From assembly GCA_021014325.1 (NCBI GenBank), contig CM037462.1:10832501-10896500 (forward strand): a stretch of 64,000 bases of DNA, written 5' to 3'. The notes under the pieces are model-generated. The model was not told the DNA's origin. It made no database searches and was given only the letters and a program-made list of their open reading frames with translations. Of this stretch, positions 44,801 through 57,803 are shown one piece after another (position 1 is the stretch's first letter; each line of letters starts with the position of its first letter). The position numbers and the translations under genes are program-made. Origin of the DNA: Plazaster borealis (Eukaryota > Echinodermata > Asteroidea > Forcipulatida > Labidiasteridae).

Positions 44801-45455
44801 GCAATTGGAAGTGTTAGAACACCTAAAAGTTCCCTGTGTCAAAGGGGGATTAACATGATCATTAATGGAGGGGGAGGAAACGACTGTTTCCCGGACGATG
44901 AGATCCCAGAGACTGGGAGGGCGTCTATAGGCAATTATGGATTCTTCCTGTACAGCACGTTGAAGTCGATCTGATGTGTGAAGAATGTGATGGTTAGAAC
45001 AGGTTATTTTACGAATGGGAGGAAGTGATGGGTGGACAACAAAAGGAACTTTCACCTTGGAACTCTGTTGTTTCTTAGGTCCTTTGGAAAGTACCGACTC
45101 CCCAGAATGAGCCTTGACTTTCTGGATCGCTCGATGGACTGCTAGGGAGCTATGACCCCTGGAAACAAGGTGTTTCTTGCAGTTGTTGGCTCAGGATCCA
45201 TGTGTAGTGAGTTGAGGAGGAATTCACTGAGGCGATTTCTGCGGTAGTAGTCAGTAGGGTCCTGAATAAGCTCAACCTGATTGACTGTAGGGGGAGTGGG
45301 ACAGAGGTTGAGTCCCTTGGAGAGCAGGTCGTGTTCTGCATCTGAAAGGGTAGATGATGAGATCTAAATGACTGTGGATTGAGGGACTGACTGTTCAGCT
45401 TCAGTTTGTATATTGCGCTTGAATCCTCTGAGGGAACAAAATGGGTGATCACCAT
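44775..45455 (-). pseudogene. Penelope-like element fragment (C-terminal RT region and Cys linker)
   Basis: On the minus strand, from 45455 down: a frame-disrupted stretch leading to RGHSSLAVHRAIQKVKAHSG, then KVPFVVHPSLPPIRKITC, SNHHILHTSDRLQRAVQEE, AYRRPPSLWDLIVRETVV and GTFRCSNTSNCILC. This order, a VPFV..HP.LP block, a RRP.NLRD.LVRA-like block and a Cys-rich CX5CX2C knuckle, is the region between RT and the GIY-YIG endonuclease in Penelope-like elements. The endonuclease itself is missing; the fragment ends at the junction with the DIRS element near 44790. At least one stop and one frameshift are present. Confidence 0.7.
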
Positions 45456-48400
45456 GCTGGTTCAACCAGACTTTGAGTCCCCTGAACGCCTGGTCGTCAT
45501 TCCGACAGACTTTCCAAACAAATTTACTTTAAATTTAATAAATTTTATCAATCTATTTACCAAAGCATTTTGACCGTTTTTTAATACAACCACAAGGGCA
45601 AGGAAGCCTTCCAATTGTATAAAATTACAAGGGGTAAACCTAACATTTTGGTCATAAACAGGCTGAAATTTGATAAAATCACAAGGGGTAAGCCTTGCAT
45701 TTTGGTCAAAAATGGGCTGAAATTGGATAAAAAACACAAGGGGTAAGCCTTCCATTTTGGTCAAAAAACAGGCTGAAATTGGATAAAATTACAAGGGGTA
45801 AGCCTTGCATCTTGGTCAAAAAACAGGCTGAAATTGGATAAAAAACACAAGGGGTAAGCCTTGCATTTTGGTCAAAAATGGGCTGAAATTGGATAAAAAA
45901 CACAAGGTGTAAGCCTTCCATTTTGGTCAAAAAACAGGCTGAAATTGGATAAAATTACAAGGGGTAGGCCCAAAGCCTTGCATCTTGGTCAAAAAACAGG
46001 CTGAAATTGGATAAAAAACACAAGGGGTAAGCCTTGCATTTTGGTCAAAAATGGGCTGAAATTGGATAAAAAACACAAGGGGTAAGCCTTCCATTTTGGT
46101 CAAAAAACAGGCTGAAATTGGATAAAATTACAAGGGGTAGGCCCAAAGCCTTGCATCTTGGTCAAAAAACAGGCTGAAATTGGATAAAAAACACAAGGGG
46201 TAAGCCTTGCATTTTGGTCAAAAATGGGCTTAAATTGGATAAAAAACGCAAGGGGTAAGCCTTACATTTTGGTCAAAAAACAGGCTGAAATTGGATAAAA
46301 TTACAAGGGGTAAGCCTTGCATTTTGGTAAAGAAACAGGCTGAAATTTTGATAAAATTACAAGGGGTAAGCCTTACATTTTGGTAACAAATGGGCTGAAA
46401 TTGGCTAAATACGCAAGGGGTAAGCCTTACGTTTTGGTAAAAAAACATGCTGAAATTGGATAAAATTACAAGGGGTAAAACTTACATATTGGTCAAAAAT
46501 GGGCTGAAATTCGATAAAATTACAAGGGGTAAGCCTTACATTTTGGTAAAAAATGGGCTGAAATTGGATAAAAACGCAAGGGGTAAGACTTACATTTTGG
46601 TTAAAAATGGGCTGAAATTTGATAAAAACACAAGGGGTAAGACTTACATTTTGGTCAAAAATGAGCTGAAATCCGATAAAATTACAAGGGGTAAGCCTTA
46701 CGTTTTGGTAACAAATGGGCTGAAATTGGCTAAGAACGCAAAGGGTAAGCCTTGCATTATGGTAAAAAAACAGGCTGTAATTGGATAAAATTATCAGGGG
46801 TAAGCCTTACATTTTGGTAAAAAATGGGTTGAAATTGGCTAAAAACGCAAGGGGTAAGCCTTACATTTTGGTCAAAAATGGGTTGAAATTGGATAAAATT
46901 ACAAGGGTGTAAGCCTTCCATTTGGTCAAAAAAAAGGCTGAAATTGGATAAAATTACCTCACATTTTGGTAACAAATGGGCTAAAATTGGCTAAAAATGC
47001 AAGGGGTTAAGCCTTACATTTTGGTAAAAAAATAGGCTGAAATTGGATAAAATTACAAGGGGTAAGCCTTACATTTTTGTAAAAAATTGGCTGAAATTGG
47101 ATAAAAACGTAAGGGGTAAGCCTTACATTTTGGTCAAAAATGGGCTGAAATTGGATAAAATTACAAGGGTGTAAGCCTTCCATTTTGGTCAAAAAAAAGG
47201 CTGAAATTGGATAAAATTACCTCACATTTTGGTAACAAATGGGCTAAAATTGGCTAAAAACGCAAGGGGTTAAGCCTTACATTTTGGTAAAAAAATAGGC
47301 TGAAATTGGATAAAATTACAAGGGGTAAGCCTTACATTTTTGTAAAAAATTGGCTGAAATTGGATAAAAACGTAAGGGGTAAGCCTTACATTTTGGTCAA
47401 AAATGGGCTGAAATTGGATAAAATTACAAGGGGTAAGCCTTACATTTTGGTCAAAAACAGGCTGAAATTTGATCAAAACACAAGGGGTAAGCCTTGCATT
47501 TTGGTCAAAAATGGGCTGAAATTTGATAAAATTACAAGGGGTAAGCCTTACATTTTGGTCAAAAATGGGCTAAAATTGGCTAAAAACGCAAGGGTTAAGC
47601 CTTGCATATAGGTAAAAAACAGGCTGAAATTGGATAAAAAACACAAGGGGTAAGCCTTGCATTTTGGTAACAAACCAGGCTGAAATTGGATAAAATTACA
47701 AGGGGTAAGCCGTACATTTTGGTAAAAAATGGGCTGAAGTTTGCTAAAAAATGCAAGGGGTAAGCCTTACATTTTGGTCAAAAAACAGGCTTAAATTGGA
47801 TAAAATTACAAGGGGTAAGCCTTGCATTTTGGTAAAGAAACAGGCTGAAATTTGATAAAATTACAAGGGGTAAGCCTTACATTTTGGTCAAAAATGGGCT
47901 GAAATTGGTTAAAAAACAGAATGGGTAAGCCTTACATTTTGGTCAAAAACAGGCTGAAATTTGATAAAAACACAAGGGGTAAGCCTTAAATTTTGGTCAA
48001 AAATGGGCTGAAATTGGCTAAAAAACGCAAGGGGTAAGCCTTCCATTTTGGTCAAAAAACAGGCTGAAATTGGATAAAATTACAAGGGGTAAGCCTTGCA
48101 TTTTGGTAAAGAAACAGGCTGAAATTGGATAAAATTACAAGGGGTAAGCCTTACATTTTGGTCAAAAACAGGCTGAAATTTGATAAAAACACAATGGTTA
48201 AGCCTTGCATTTTGGTCAAAAAGGGGCTGAAATTGGATAAAATTACAAGGGGTAAGCCTTACATTTTGGTATCAAATGGGCTGAAATTGGATAAAATTAC
48301 AAGGGGTAAGCCTAACATTTTGGTCAAAAAAAGGCTGAAATTTGATAAAAACGCAAGGGGTAAGCCTTGCATTTTGGGAAGAAAAACAGGCTGTAATTGG

Positions 48401-50194
48401 ATAAAATTACAAGGGGTAGGCCTAAGCCTTACATTTTGGTAAAAAATGGGTTGAAATTGGATAAAATTACAAGGGGTAAGCCTTACATTTTGGTCAAAAA
48501 TAGGCTGAAATTTGATAAAAACGCAAGGGGTAAGCCTTACAATTTGGTCAAAAATAGGCTGAAATTGGCTAAAAACGCAAGGGGTAAGCCTTACAATTTG
48601 GTCAAAAATAGGCTGAAATTGGCTAAAAACGCAAGGGGTAAGCCTTACATTTTGGTCAAAAACAGGCTGAAATTTGATAAAAACACAAGGGTTAAGCCTT
48701 GAATTTTGGTCAAAAATGGGCTGAAATTGGATAAAATTACAAGGGGTAGGCCTAAGCCTTACATTTTGGTCAAAAATGGGCTGAAATTTGCTAAAAACGC
48801 AAGGGGTAAGCCTTACATTTTGGTCAAAAATAGGCTGAAATTTGATAAAAACACAAGGGTTAAGCCTTCCATTTTGGTCAAAAAACAGGCTGAAATTGGA
48901 TAAAATTACAAGGGGTAAGCCTTGCATTTTGGTAAAGAAACAGGCTGAAATTGGATAAAATTACAAGGGGTAAGCCTTACATTTTGGTTAAAAATGGGCT
49001 GAAATTGGCTAAAAACGCAAGGGGTAAGCCTTTCATTTTGGTAAAAAAAACAGGCTGTAATTGGATAAAATTACAAGGGGTAAGCCTTACATTTTGGTAA
49101 AAAATGGGCTGAAATTGGCTAAAAACGCAAGGGGTAGGCCTAAGCCTTACATTTTGGTCAAAAATGGGCTGAAATTTGATAAAAACACAAGAGGTAAGCC
49201 TTGCATTTTGGTCAAAAATGGCATGAAATTTGCTAAAAACGCAAGGGTAAGCCTTACATTTTGGTAAAAAAAACAGGCTGTAATTGGATAAAGTTACAAG
49301 GGGTAGGCCTTGCATTTTGGTCAAAAATGGGCTGAAATTGGATAAAAACGCAAGGGGTAAGCTGACATTTTGGTCAAAAACAGGCTGAAATTTGATAAAA
49401 TTCGGGGGTACGTAAGCCTTGCATTTTTGTAAAAAAACAGGCTGAAATTGGATAAAATTACAAGGGGTAAGCCTAACATTTTGGTAAAAAATGGGCTGAA
49501 ATTTGATAAAATAACAAGGGGTAAGCCTTACATTTTGGTAACAAAACAGGCTGAAATTGGATAAAATTACAAGGGGTAAGCCTTACATTTTGGTCAAAAA
49601 CAGGCTGAAATTGGCTAAAAACGCAAAGGGTAAGCCTAGCATTTTGGTCAAAAATGGGCTGAAATTGGATAAAAAACGCAAAGGGGTAAGCCTTACATTT
49701 TGGTAACAAAACAGGCTGAAATTGGATAAAATTACAAGGGGTAAGCCTTACATTTTGGTCAAAAACAGGCTGAAATTGGCTAAAAACGCAAAGGGTAAGC
49801 CTTGCATTTTGGGAAAAAAAACAGGCTGTAATTGGATAAAATTACAAGGGGTAGGCCTTGCATTTTAGTAAAGAAACAGGCTGAAATTTGATAAAATTAC
49901 AAGGGGTAAGCCTTATATTTTATTTTGGTAACAAATGGGCTGAAATTGGCTAAAAACGCAAGGGGTAAGCCTTGCATTTTTGGAAAAAAAAACAGGCTGT
50001 AATTGGATAAAATAACAAGGGGAAAGCCTTACATTTTGGTAAAAAATGGGTTGAAATTGGCTAAAAACGCAAGGGGTAAGCCTTACATTTTGGTATCAAA
50101 TGGGCTGAAATTGACTAAAAAACGCAAGGGGTAAGCCTTCCATTTTGGTCAAAAAACAGGCTGAAATTGGATAAAATTACAAGGGGTAAGCCTT

Positions 50195-52220
50195 AAACAC
50201 TTTTGGTAACAAATGGGCTGAAATTGGCTAGAAACGTAAGGGGTAAGCGTTACATTTTGGTCAAAAATGGGCTGAAATTTGATAAAAACACAAGGGGTAG
50301 GCCTTACATTTTGGTCAAAAATGGGCTGAAATTTGCTAAAAACGCAAGGGGTAAGCCTTACATTTTGGTCAAAAATGGGCTGAAATTTGATAAAATTACA
50401 AGGGGTGGCCTTACCTTTTGGTCAAAAATGGGCTGAAATTGGCTAAAAATGCAAGGGGTAAGCCTTGCATTTAGGTAAAAAAACAGGCTCAAATTGGATA
50501 AAATTACAAGGGGTAAGCCTACATTTTGGTCAAAAATGGGCTGAAATTGGAAAAAAAACGCAAAGGGTAGGCCTAAGCCTTACATTTTGGTCAAAAATGG
50601 GCTGAAATTGGCTAAAAACGCAAGGGGTAAGCCTAACATTTTGGTCAAAAAACAGGCTGAAATTGGATAAAATAACAAGGGGTAAGCCTTACATTTTGGT
50701 CAAAAATGGGCTGAAATTGGCTAAAAAACACAATGGGTAAGCCTTACATTTTGGTCAAAAACAGGCAAAAATTTGATAAAAACACAAGGGGTAAGCCTTA
50801 CATTTTGGTCAAAAATGGGCTGAAATTGGATAAAAAACGCAAAGGGGTAAGCCTTACATTTTGGTAACAAAAGTGGCTGAAATTGGATAAAATTACAAGG
50901 GGTAAGCCTTACATTTTGGTCAAAAATGGGCTGAAATTGGATAAAATTACAAGGGGTAAGCCTTACATTTTGGTCAAAAATGGGCTGAAATTGGAAAAAA
51001 ACGCAAGGGGTAAGCCTTACATTTTTGTAACAAAACAGGCTGAAATTTGCTAAAATTACAAGGGGGAATTACGTTTTGGTAAAAAATTGGCTGAAATTGG
51101 CTAAAAAACGCAAGGGGTAAGCCTTCCATTTTGGTCAAAAAACAGGCTGAAATTGGCTAAAATTACAAGGGGTAATCCTTGCATTTTGGGAAAAAACACC
51201 AGGCTGTAATTGGATAAAATTACAAGGGGTAGGCCTAAGCCTTACATTTTGGTAAAAAATGGGTTGAAATTGGCTAAAAACGCAAGGGGTAAGCCTTACA
51301 TTTTGGTCAAAAATAGGCTGAAATTAGCTAAAAACGCAAGGTGTAAGCCTTACATTTTGGTCAAAAATGGGCTGAAATTGACTAAAAAACGCAAGGGGTA
51401 AGCCTTCCATTTTGGTCAAAAAACAGGCTGAAATTGGATAAAATTACAAGGGGTAAGCCTTGCATTTTGGTAAAGAAACAGGCTGATATTTGATAAAATT
51501 ACAAGGGGTAAGCCTTAAACACTTTTGGTAACAAATGGGCTGAAATTGGCTAGAAACGTAAGGGGTAAGCGTTACATTTTGGTCAAAAACAGGCTGAAAT
51601 TTGATAAAAACACAAGGGGTAGGCCTTACATTTTGGTCAAAAATGGGCTGAAATTTGCTAAAAACGCAAGGGGTAAGCCTTACATTTTGGTAACAAATGG
51701 GCTGAAATTTGATAAAAACACAAGGGGTAGGCCTTATATTTTGGTCAAAAATGGGCTGAAATTGGATAAAATTACAAGGGGTGGCCTTACCTTTTGGTCA
51801 AAAATGGGCTGAAATTGGCTAAAAATGCAAGGGGTAAGCCTTGCATTTAGGTAAAAAAACAGGCTCAAATTGGATAAAATTACAAGGGGTAAGCCTACAT
51901 TTTGGTCAAAAATGGGCTGAAATTGGAAAAAAAACGCAAACGGTAAGCCTTACATTTTGGTCAAAAATGGGCTGAAATTGGCTAAAAATGCAAGGGGTAA
52001 TCCTAACATTTTGGTCAAAAAACAGGCTGAAATTGGATAAAATAACAAGGGGTAAGCCTTACATTTTGGTCAAAAATGGGCTGAAATTGGCTAAAAAACG
52101 CAATGGGTAAGCCTTACATTTTGGTCAAAAACAGGCAAAAATTGATAAAATTACAAGGGGTAAGCCTTACATTTTGGTCAAAAATGGGCTGAAATTAGAT
52201 AAAAAAACGCAAAGGGTAAG
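50195..52220 (+). repeat. 1322-bp duplication inside the satellite
   Basis: Rare markers (TTAAACACTTTTGG, GGCTAGAAACGTAAGGGG and AAGCGTTACATTTTGG) at 50190-50260 recur 1322 bp later at 51512-51580, followed by the same series of variant units (GGGGTGGCCTTACCTTTTGG at 50402 and 51778). Shows a segmental duplication of about 24 units. Confidence 0.85.
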
Positions 52221-53918
52221 CCTTACATTTTGGTAACAAAACAGGCTGAAATTGGATAAAATTACAAGGGGTAAGCCTTACATTTTGGTAAAAAATTGGC
52301 TGAAATTGGCTAAAAAAGGGAAGGGGTTAGCCTTGCATTTTAGTAAAGAAACAGGCTGAAATTTGATAAAATTACAAGGGGTAAGCCTTACATTTTGGTA
52401 ACAAATGGGCTGAAATTGGCTAAAAACGCAAGGGGTAAGCCTTACATTTTGGTCAAAAATGGGCTGAAATTTGATAAAATCAGAAGGGGTAAGCCTTGCA
52501 CTTTGGGTTGAAATCGAATAAAATTACAAGGGGTAAGCCTTACATTTTGGTAAAAAATGGGCTGAAATTGCCTCAAAAACACAAGGGGTAAGCCTTACAT
52601 TTTGGTAAAAACACAGGCTGAAATTGGATAAAATTACAAGGGGTAAGCCTTACATTTTGGTTAAAAATGGGCTGAAATTGGCTAAAAACGCAAGGGGTAA
52701 GCCTTACATTTTGGTCAAAAATGGGCTGAAATTTGATAAAAACACAAGAGGTAAGCCTTGCATTTTGGTCAAAAATGGCATGAAATTTGCTAAAAACGCA
52801 AGGGTAAGCCTTACATTTTGGTAAAAAAACAAGCTGTAATTGGATAAAATTACAAGGGGTAGGCCTTGCATTTTGGTCAAAAATGGGCTGAAATTGGATA
52901 AAAACGCAAGGGGTAAGCTGACATTTTGGTCAAAAACAGGCTGAAATTTGATAAAATTCGGGGGTACGTAAGCCTTGCATTTTGGTAAAAAAACAGGCTG
53001 AAATTGGATAAAATTACAAGGGGTAAGCCTAACATTTTGGTAAAAAATGGGCTGAAATTTGATAAAATAACAAGGGGTAAGCCTTACATTTTGGTCAAAA
53101 ATGGGCTGAAATTGGCTAAAAAACACAATGGGTAAGCCTTACATTTTGGTCAAAAACAGGCAAAAAATTGATAAAAACACAAGGGGTAAGCCTTACATTT
53201 TGGTCAAAAATGGGCTGAAATTGGATAAAAAACGCAAAGGGGTAAGCCTTACATTTTGGTAACAAAACAGGCTGAAATTGGATAAAATTACAAGGGGTAA
53301 GCCTTACATTTTGGTCAAAAATGGGCTGAAATTGGATAAAATTACAAGGGGTAAGCCTTACATTTTGGTCAAAAATGGGCTGAAATTGGAAAAAAACGCA
53401 AGGGGTAAGCCTTACATTTTGGTCAAAAATGGGCTGAAATTTGATAAAAACACAAGAGGTAAGCCTTGCATTTTGGTCAAAAATGGCATGAAATTTGCTA
53501 AAAACGCAAGGGTAAGCCTTACATTTTGGTAAAAAAAACAGGCTGTAATTGGATAAAGTTACAAGGGGTAGGCCTTGCATTTTGGTCAAAAATGGGCTGA
53601 AATTGGATAAAAACGCAAGGGGTAAGCCTTACATTTTGGTAAAAAATGGGTTGAAATTGGCTAAAAACGCAAGGGGTAAGCATACATTTTGGTCAAAAAA
53701 CAGGCTGAAATTGGATAAAAAACGCAAGGGGTAAGCCTTACATTCTGGTAACAAAACAGGCTGAAATTTGATAAAATTACAAGGGGTAGCCTAAGCCTTA
53801 CATTTTGGTAAAAAATTGGCTGAAATTGGCTATAAAAGGCAAGGGGTAAGCCTTCCATTTTGGTAAAGAAACAGGCTGAAATTTGATAAAATTACAAGGG
53901 GTAGCCTAAGCCTTATAT

Positions 53919-54566
53919 CGTCACCGACGCCACGAACAGACACACACGTAGATACCAATAAAAAGTAGCAATCGGAGAAAACAGCGTTTAAAGTTGAACG
54001 TTTTTTTAAATCAAGGTTTTGTACGAAGTTCCGGGGTATTTTCAACTAGTTTTCTTACATTGCGGACTTGATGCTTTGAACTTAATATATACGGTGCTGT
54101 TTACTGCTTTTCATCCTAAATTAATAAGCAATAAAGTAAGAAAGGTTTGTGTCAGTTCGTGGCGACGAAAATTTACGCAACCAGGCATTTTCCGTCGCCA
54201 CGAAGTGACACCATCCAGTGTATTACAATGCGTGTATGTCAGTTCGTGAAAATGTAGGTCACGCGCGCGCTACACACCAAGGTTGGTGTCAGTTCATAGA
54301 AACGTTTTTTCACTTTTGAGGTTTGTGCGCGACGTGTGTTGCAATGGTAAATTGAACCTTTGTGTCAGTTCGTGGCGACGAAAAATGTCAGTTTCTGTGC
54401 AAAGTTGCCTAGCCTCATCATCGTAATTCAAAAAGTAAAGCTCCTGAAGCGTCGAAACTTCATGAAATTGTAGGCCTTGGTTAACATTGTCTAAACATGC
54501 ACAAAACTGAAAACTAAAAAAAGTGTGGTTTTGTACACATGGTGTCAGTTCGTGGTGTCGGTGACG
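53919..54566. mobile_element. 648-bp DNA element inserted in the satellite, ATAT duplication
   Basis: Non-satellite DNA with inverted ends: CGTCACCGACGCCACGAAC on the left and its near-exact complement on the right. ATAT flanks both sides (53915-53918 and 54567-54570). An uninterrupted unit at 49912 reads CCTTATATTTTATTTTGGTAACAA, which reconstructs the empty site. Internally the word GTGTCAGTTCGTGGCGACGA or its inverse appears several times (about 54150, 54200, 54290, 54361, 54541). There is no transposase. A 4-bp (or TAT-type) duplication does not settle the superfamily. Confidence 0.8.
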
Positions 54567-55252
54567 ATATTTTATTTTTTGTAACAAATGGGCTGAAATT
54601 GGCTAAAAACGCAAAGGGTAAGCCGTACATTTTGGTCAAAAACAGGCTGAAATTGGCTAAAAACGCAAGGGGTAAGCCTTGCATTTTTGGGAAAAAAAAC
54701 AGGCTCTAATTGTATAAAATTTCAAGGGGTAAGTCTTACATTTTTGTCAAAAATGGGCTGAAATTGGCTTAAAAAACGCAAGGGGTAAGCCTTCCATTCT
54801 GGTCAAAAAACAGGCTGAAATTGGGTAAAATTACAAGGGGTAAGCCTTGCATTTTGGTAAAGAAACAGGCTGAAATTTGAAAAAATTACATAGGGTAAGC
54901 CTTAAACATTTTTGGTAACAAATGGGCTGAAATTTGATAAAAACACAAGGGGTAAGCCTTACATTTTGGTCAAAAATGGGCTGAAATTGGATAAAATTAC
55001 AAGGGGTAAGCCTTACATTTTCGTTACAAATGGGCTGAAATTGGCTAAAAACGCAAGGGGTAAGCCTTGCATTTTAGAAAAAAATGGGCTCAATTTTGAT
55101 AAAAACACAAGGGGTAGCCTAAGCCTAACATTTTGGTCAAAAATGGGCTGAAATTTGATAAAATCACAAGGGGTAAGCCTTGCATTTTGGGTTGAAATTG
55201 AATAAAATTACAAGGGGTAAGCCTTCCATTTTGGTAAAGAAACAGGCTGAAA

Positions 55253-56900
55253 TTGGATAAAATTACGAGGGATAAGCCTTACATTTTGGTAACAAATGGG
55301 CTGAAATTGGATAAAAACGCAAGGGGTAAGCCTTACATTTTGGTCAAAAATAGGCTGAAATTGGCTAAAAACACAAGGGGTAAGCCTTACATTTTGGTCA
55401 AAAACAGGCTGAAATTTGATAAAAACACAAGGGTTAAGCCTTGCATTTTGGTCAAAAATGGGCTGAAATTTGATAAAAACACAAGGGGTAAGCCTTGCAT
55501 TTAGGTAAAAACACAGGCTGAAATTGGATAAAATTACAAGGGGTAAGCCTTACATTTTGGTTAAAAATGGGCTGAAATTGGCTAAAAACGCAATGGGTAA
55601 GCCTTTCATTTTGGTAAAAAAAAACAGGCTGTAATTCGATAAAATTACAAGGGGTAGGCCTAAGCCTTACATTTTGGTAAAAAATGGGTTGAAATTTGCT
55701 AAAAACACAAGGGGTAAGCCTTACATTTTGGTCAAAAATGGGCTGAAATTGACTAAAAACCCTTGCGTAAGCCTTGCATTTTGGGAAAAAAACAGGCTGT
55801 AATTGGATAAAATTACAAGGGGTAAGCCTTACATTTTGGTCAAAAATGGCCTGAAATTGGATAAAAACGCAAGAGGTAAGCCTTACATTTTGGTCAAAAA
55901 TGGGCTGAAATTGACTAAAAACGCAAGGGGTAAGCCTTACATTTTGGAAAAAAAAACAGGCTGTAATTGGATAAAATTACAAGGGGTAAGCCTTACATTT
56001 TGGTCAAAAATGGCCTGAAATTGGATAAAAACGCAAGAGGTAAGCCTTACATTTTGGTCAAAGAAGGGCTTAAATTGACTAAAAACGCAAGGGGTAAGCC
56101 TTACATTTTGGAAAAAAAAACAGGCTGTAATTGGATAAAATTACAAGGGGTAAGCCTTACATTTTGGTCAAAAATGGCCTAAAATTGGATAAAAACGCAA
56201 GAGGTAAGCCTTACATTTTGGTCAAAAATGGGCTGAAATTGACTAAAAACGCAAGGGGTAAGCCTTACATTTTGGAAAAAAAAACAGGCTGTAATTGGAT
56301 AAAATTACAAGGGGTAAGCCTTAGATTTTGGTCAAAAATGGGCTGAAATTGGATAAAAACGCAAGAGGTAAGCCTTACATTTTGGTCAAAAATGGGTTGA
56401 AATTGGCTAAAAACGCAAGGGGGTAAGCCTTACATTTTGGTCAAAAACCAGGCTGAAATTGGCTAAAAACGCAAGGGGTAAGCCTTGCATTTTAGAAAAA
56501 AATGGGCTCAATTTTGATAAAAACACAAGGGGTAGCCTAAGCCTAACATTTTGGTCAAAAATGGGCTGAAATTTGATAAAATCACAAGGGGTAAGCCTTG
56601 CATTTTGGGTTGAAATTGAATAAAATTACAAGGGGTAAGCCTTCCATTTTGGTAAAGAAACAGGCTGAAATTGGATAAAATTACGAGGGATAAGCCTTAC
56701 ATTTTGGTAACAAATGGGCTGAAATTGGATAAAAACGCAAGGGGTAAGCCTTACATTTTGGTCAAAAATAGGCTGAAATTGGCTAGGCGTAAGCCTTACA
56801 TATTGGTCAAAAACAGGCTGAAATTTGATAAAAACACAAGGGGTAAGCCTTACATTTTGGTCAAAAATGGGCTGAAATTGGCTAAAAACGCAAGGAGTTA
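55253..56900 (+). repeat. 1418-bp duplication inside the satellite
   Basis: The markers ATTACGAGGGATAAGCC and the preceding GCATTTTGGGTTGAAATTGAA unit at 55185-55275 recur at 56603-56690, 1418 bp away. The second copy has lost part of a unit (GGCTAGGCGTAAGCC at 56783). Confidence 0.85.
55803..56458 (+). repeat. 164-bp higher-order repeat within the satellite, four copies
   Basis: Trimers of the 54-bp unit repeat at exactly 164 bp: starts at 55803, 55967, 56131 and 56295. Each carries the marker GGAAAAAAAAACAGGCTGTAA or near it, and a GCAAGAGGTAAGCC unit. A related trimer series runs from 57316 through 57480, 57642 and 57804. Confidence 0.9.
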
Positions 56901-57803
56901 GCCTAACATTTTGGTCAAAAATAGGCTGAAATTTAATAAAAACACAAGGATTAAGCCTTGCATTTTGGTCAAAAATGGGCTGAAATTTGATAAAAACACA
57001 AGGGGTAAGCCTTGCATTTAGGTAAAAACACAGGCTGAAATTGGATAAAATTACAAGGGGTAGGCCTTACATTTTGGTCAAAAATGGGCTGAAATTGGAT
57101 AAAATTACAAGGGGTAAGCCTTACATTTTGGTCAAAAATGGGCTGAAATTAGATAAAATTACAAGGGGTAAGCCTTACATTTTGGTCAAAAATGGGCTGA
57201 AATTGGCTAAAAAACACAATGGGTAAGTCTTACATTTTGGTCAAAAACAGGCTGTAATTTGATAAAAACACAATGGGTAAGCCTTTCATTTTGGTAAAAA
57301 AAAACCAGGCTGTAATTGGATAAAATTACAAGGGGTAGGCCTTACATTTTGGTCAAAAATGGGCTGAAATTGGATAAAAACGCAAGAGGTAAGCCTTACA
57401 TTTTGGTCAAAAATGGGCTGAAATTGACTAAAAACGCAAGGGGTAAGCCTTACATTTTGGAAAAAAAAACAGGCTGTAATTGGATAAAATTACAAGGGGT
57501 AAGCCTTACGTTTTTGTCAAAAATGGGCTGAAATTGGATAAAAACGCAAGAGGTAAGCCTTACATTTTGGTCAAAAATGGGCTGAAATTGACTAAAAACG
57601 CAAGGGGTAAGCCTTGCATTTTGGGAAAAAACAGGCTGTAATTGGATAAAATTACAAGGGGTAGGCCTTACATTTTGGTCAAAAATGGGCTGAAATTGGA
57701 TAAAAACGCAAGAGGTAAGCCTTACATTTTGGTCAAAAACAGGCTGAAATTTGATAAAAACACAAGGGTTAAGCCTTGCATTTTGGGAAAAAACAGGCTG
57801 TAA

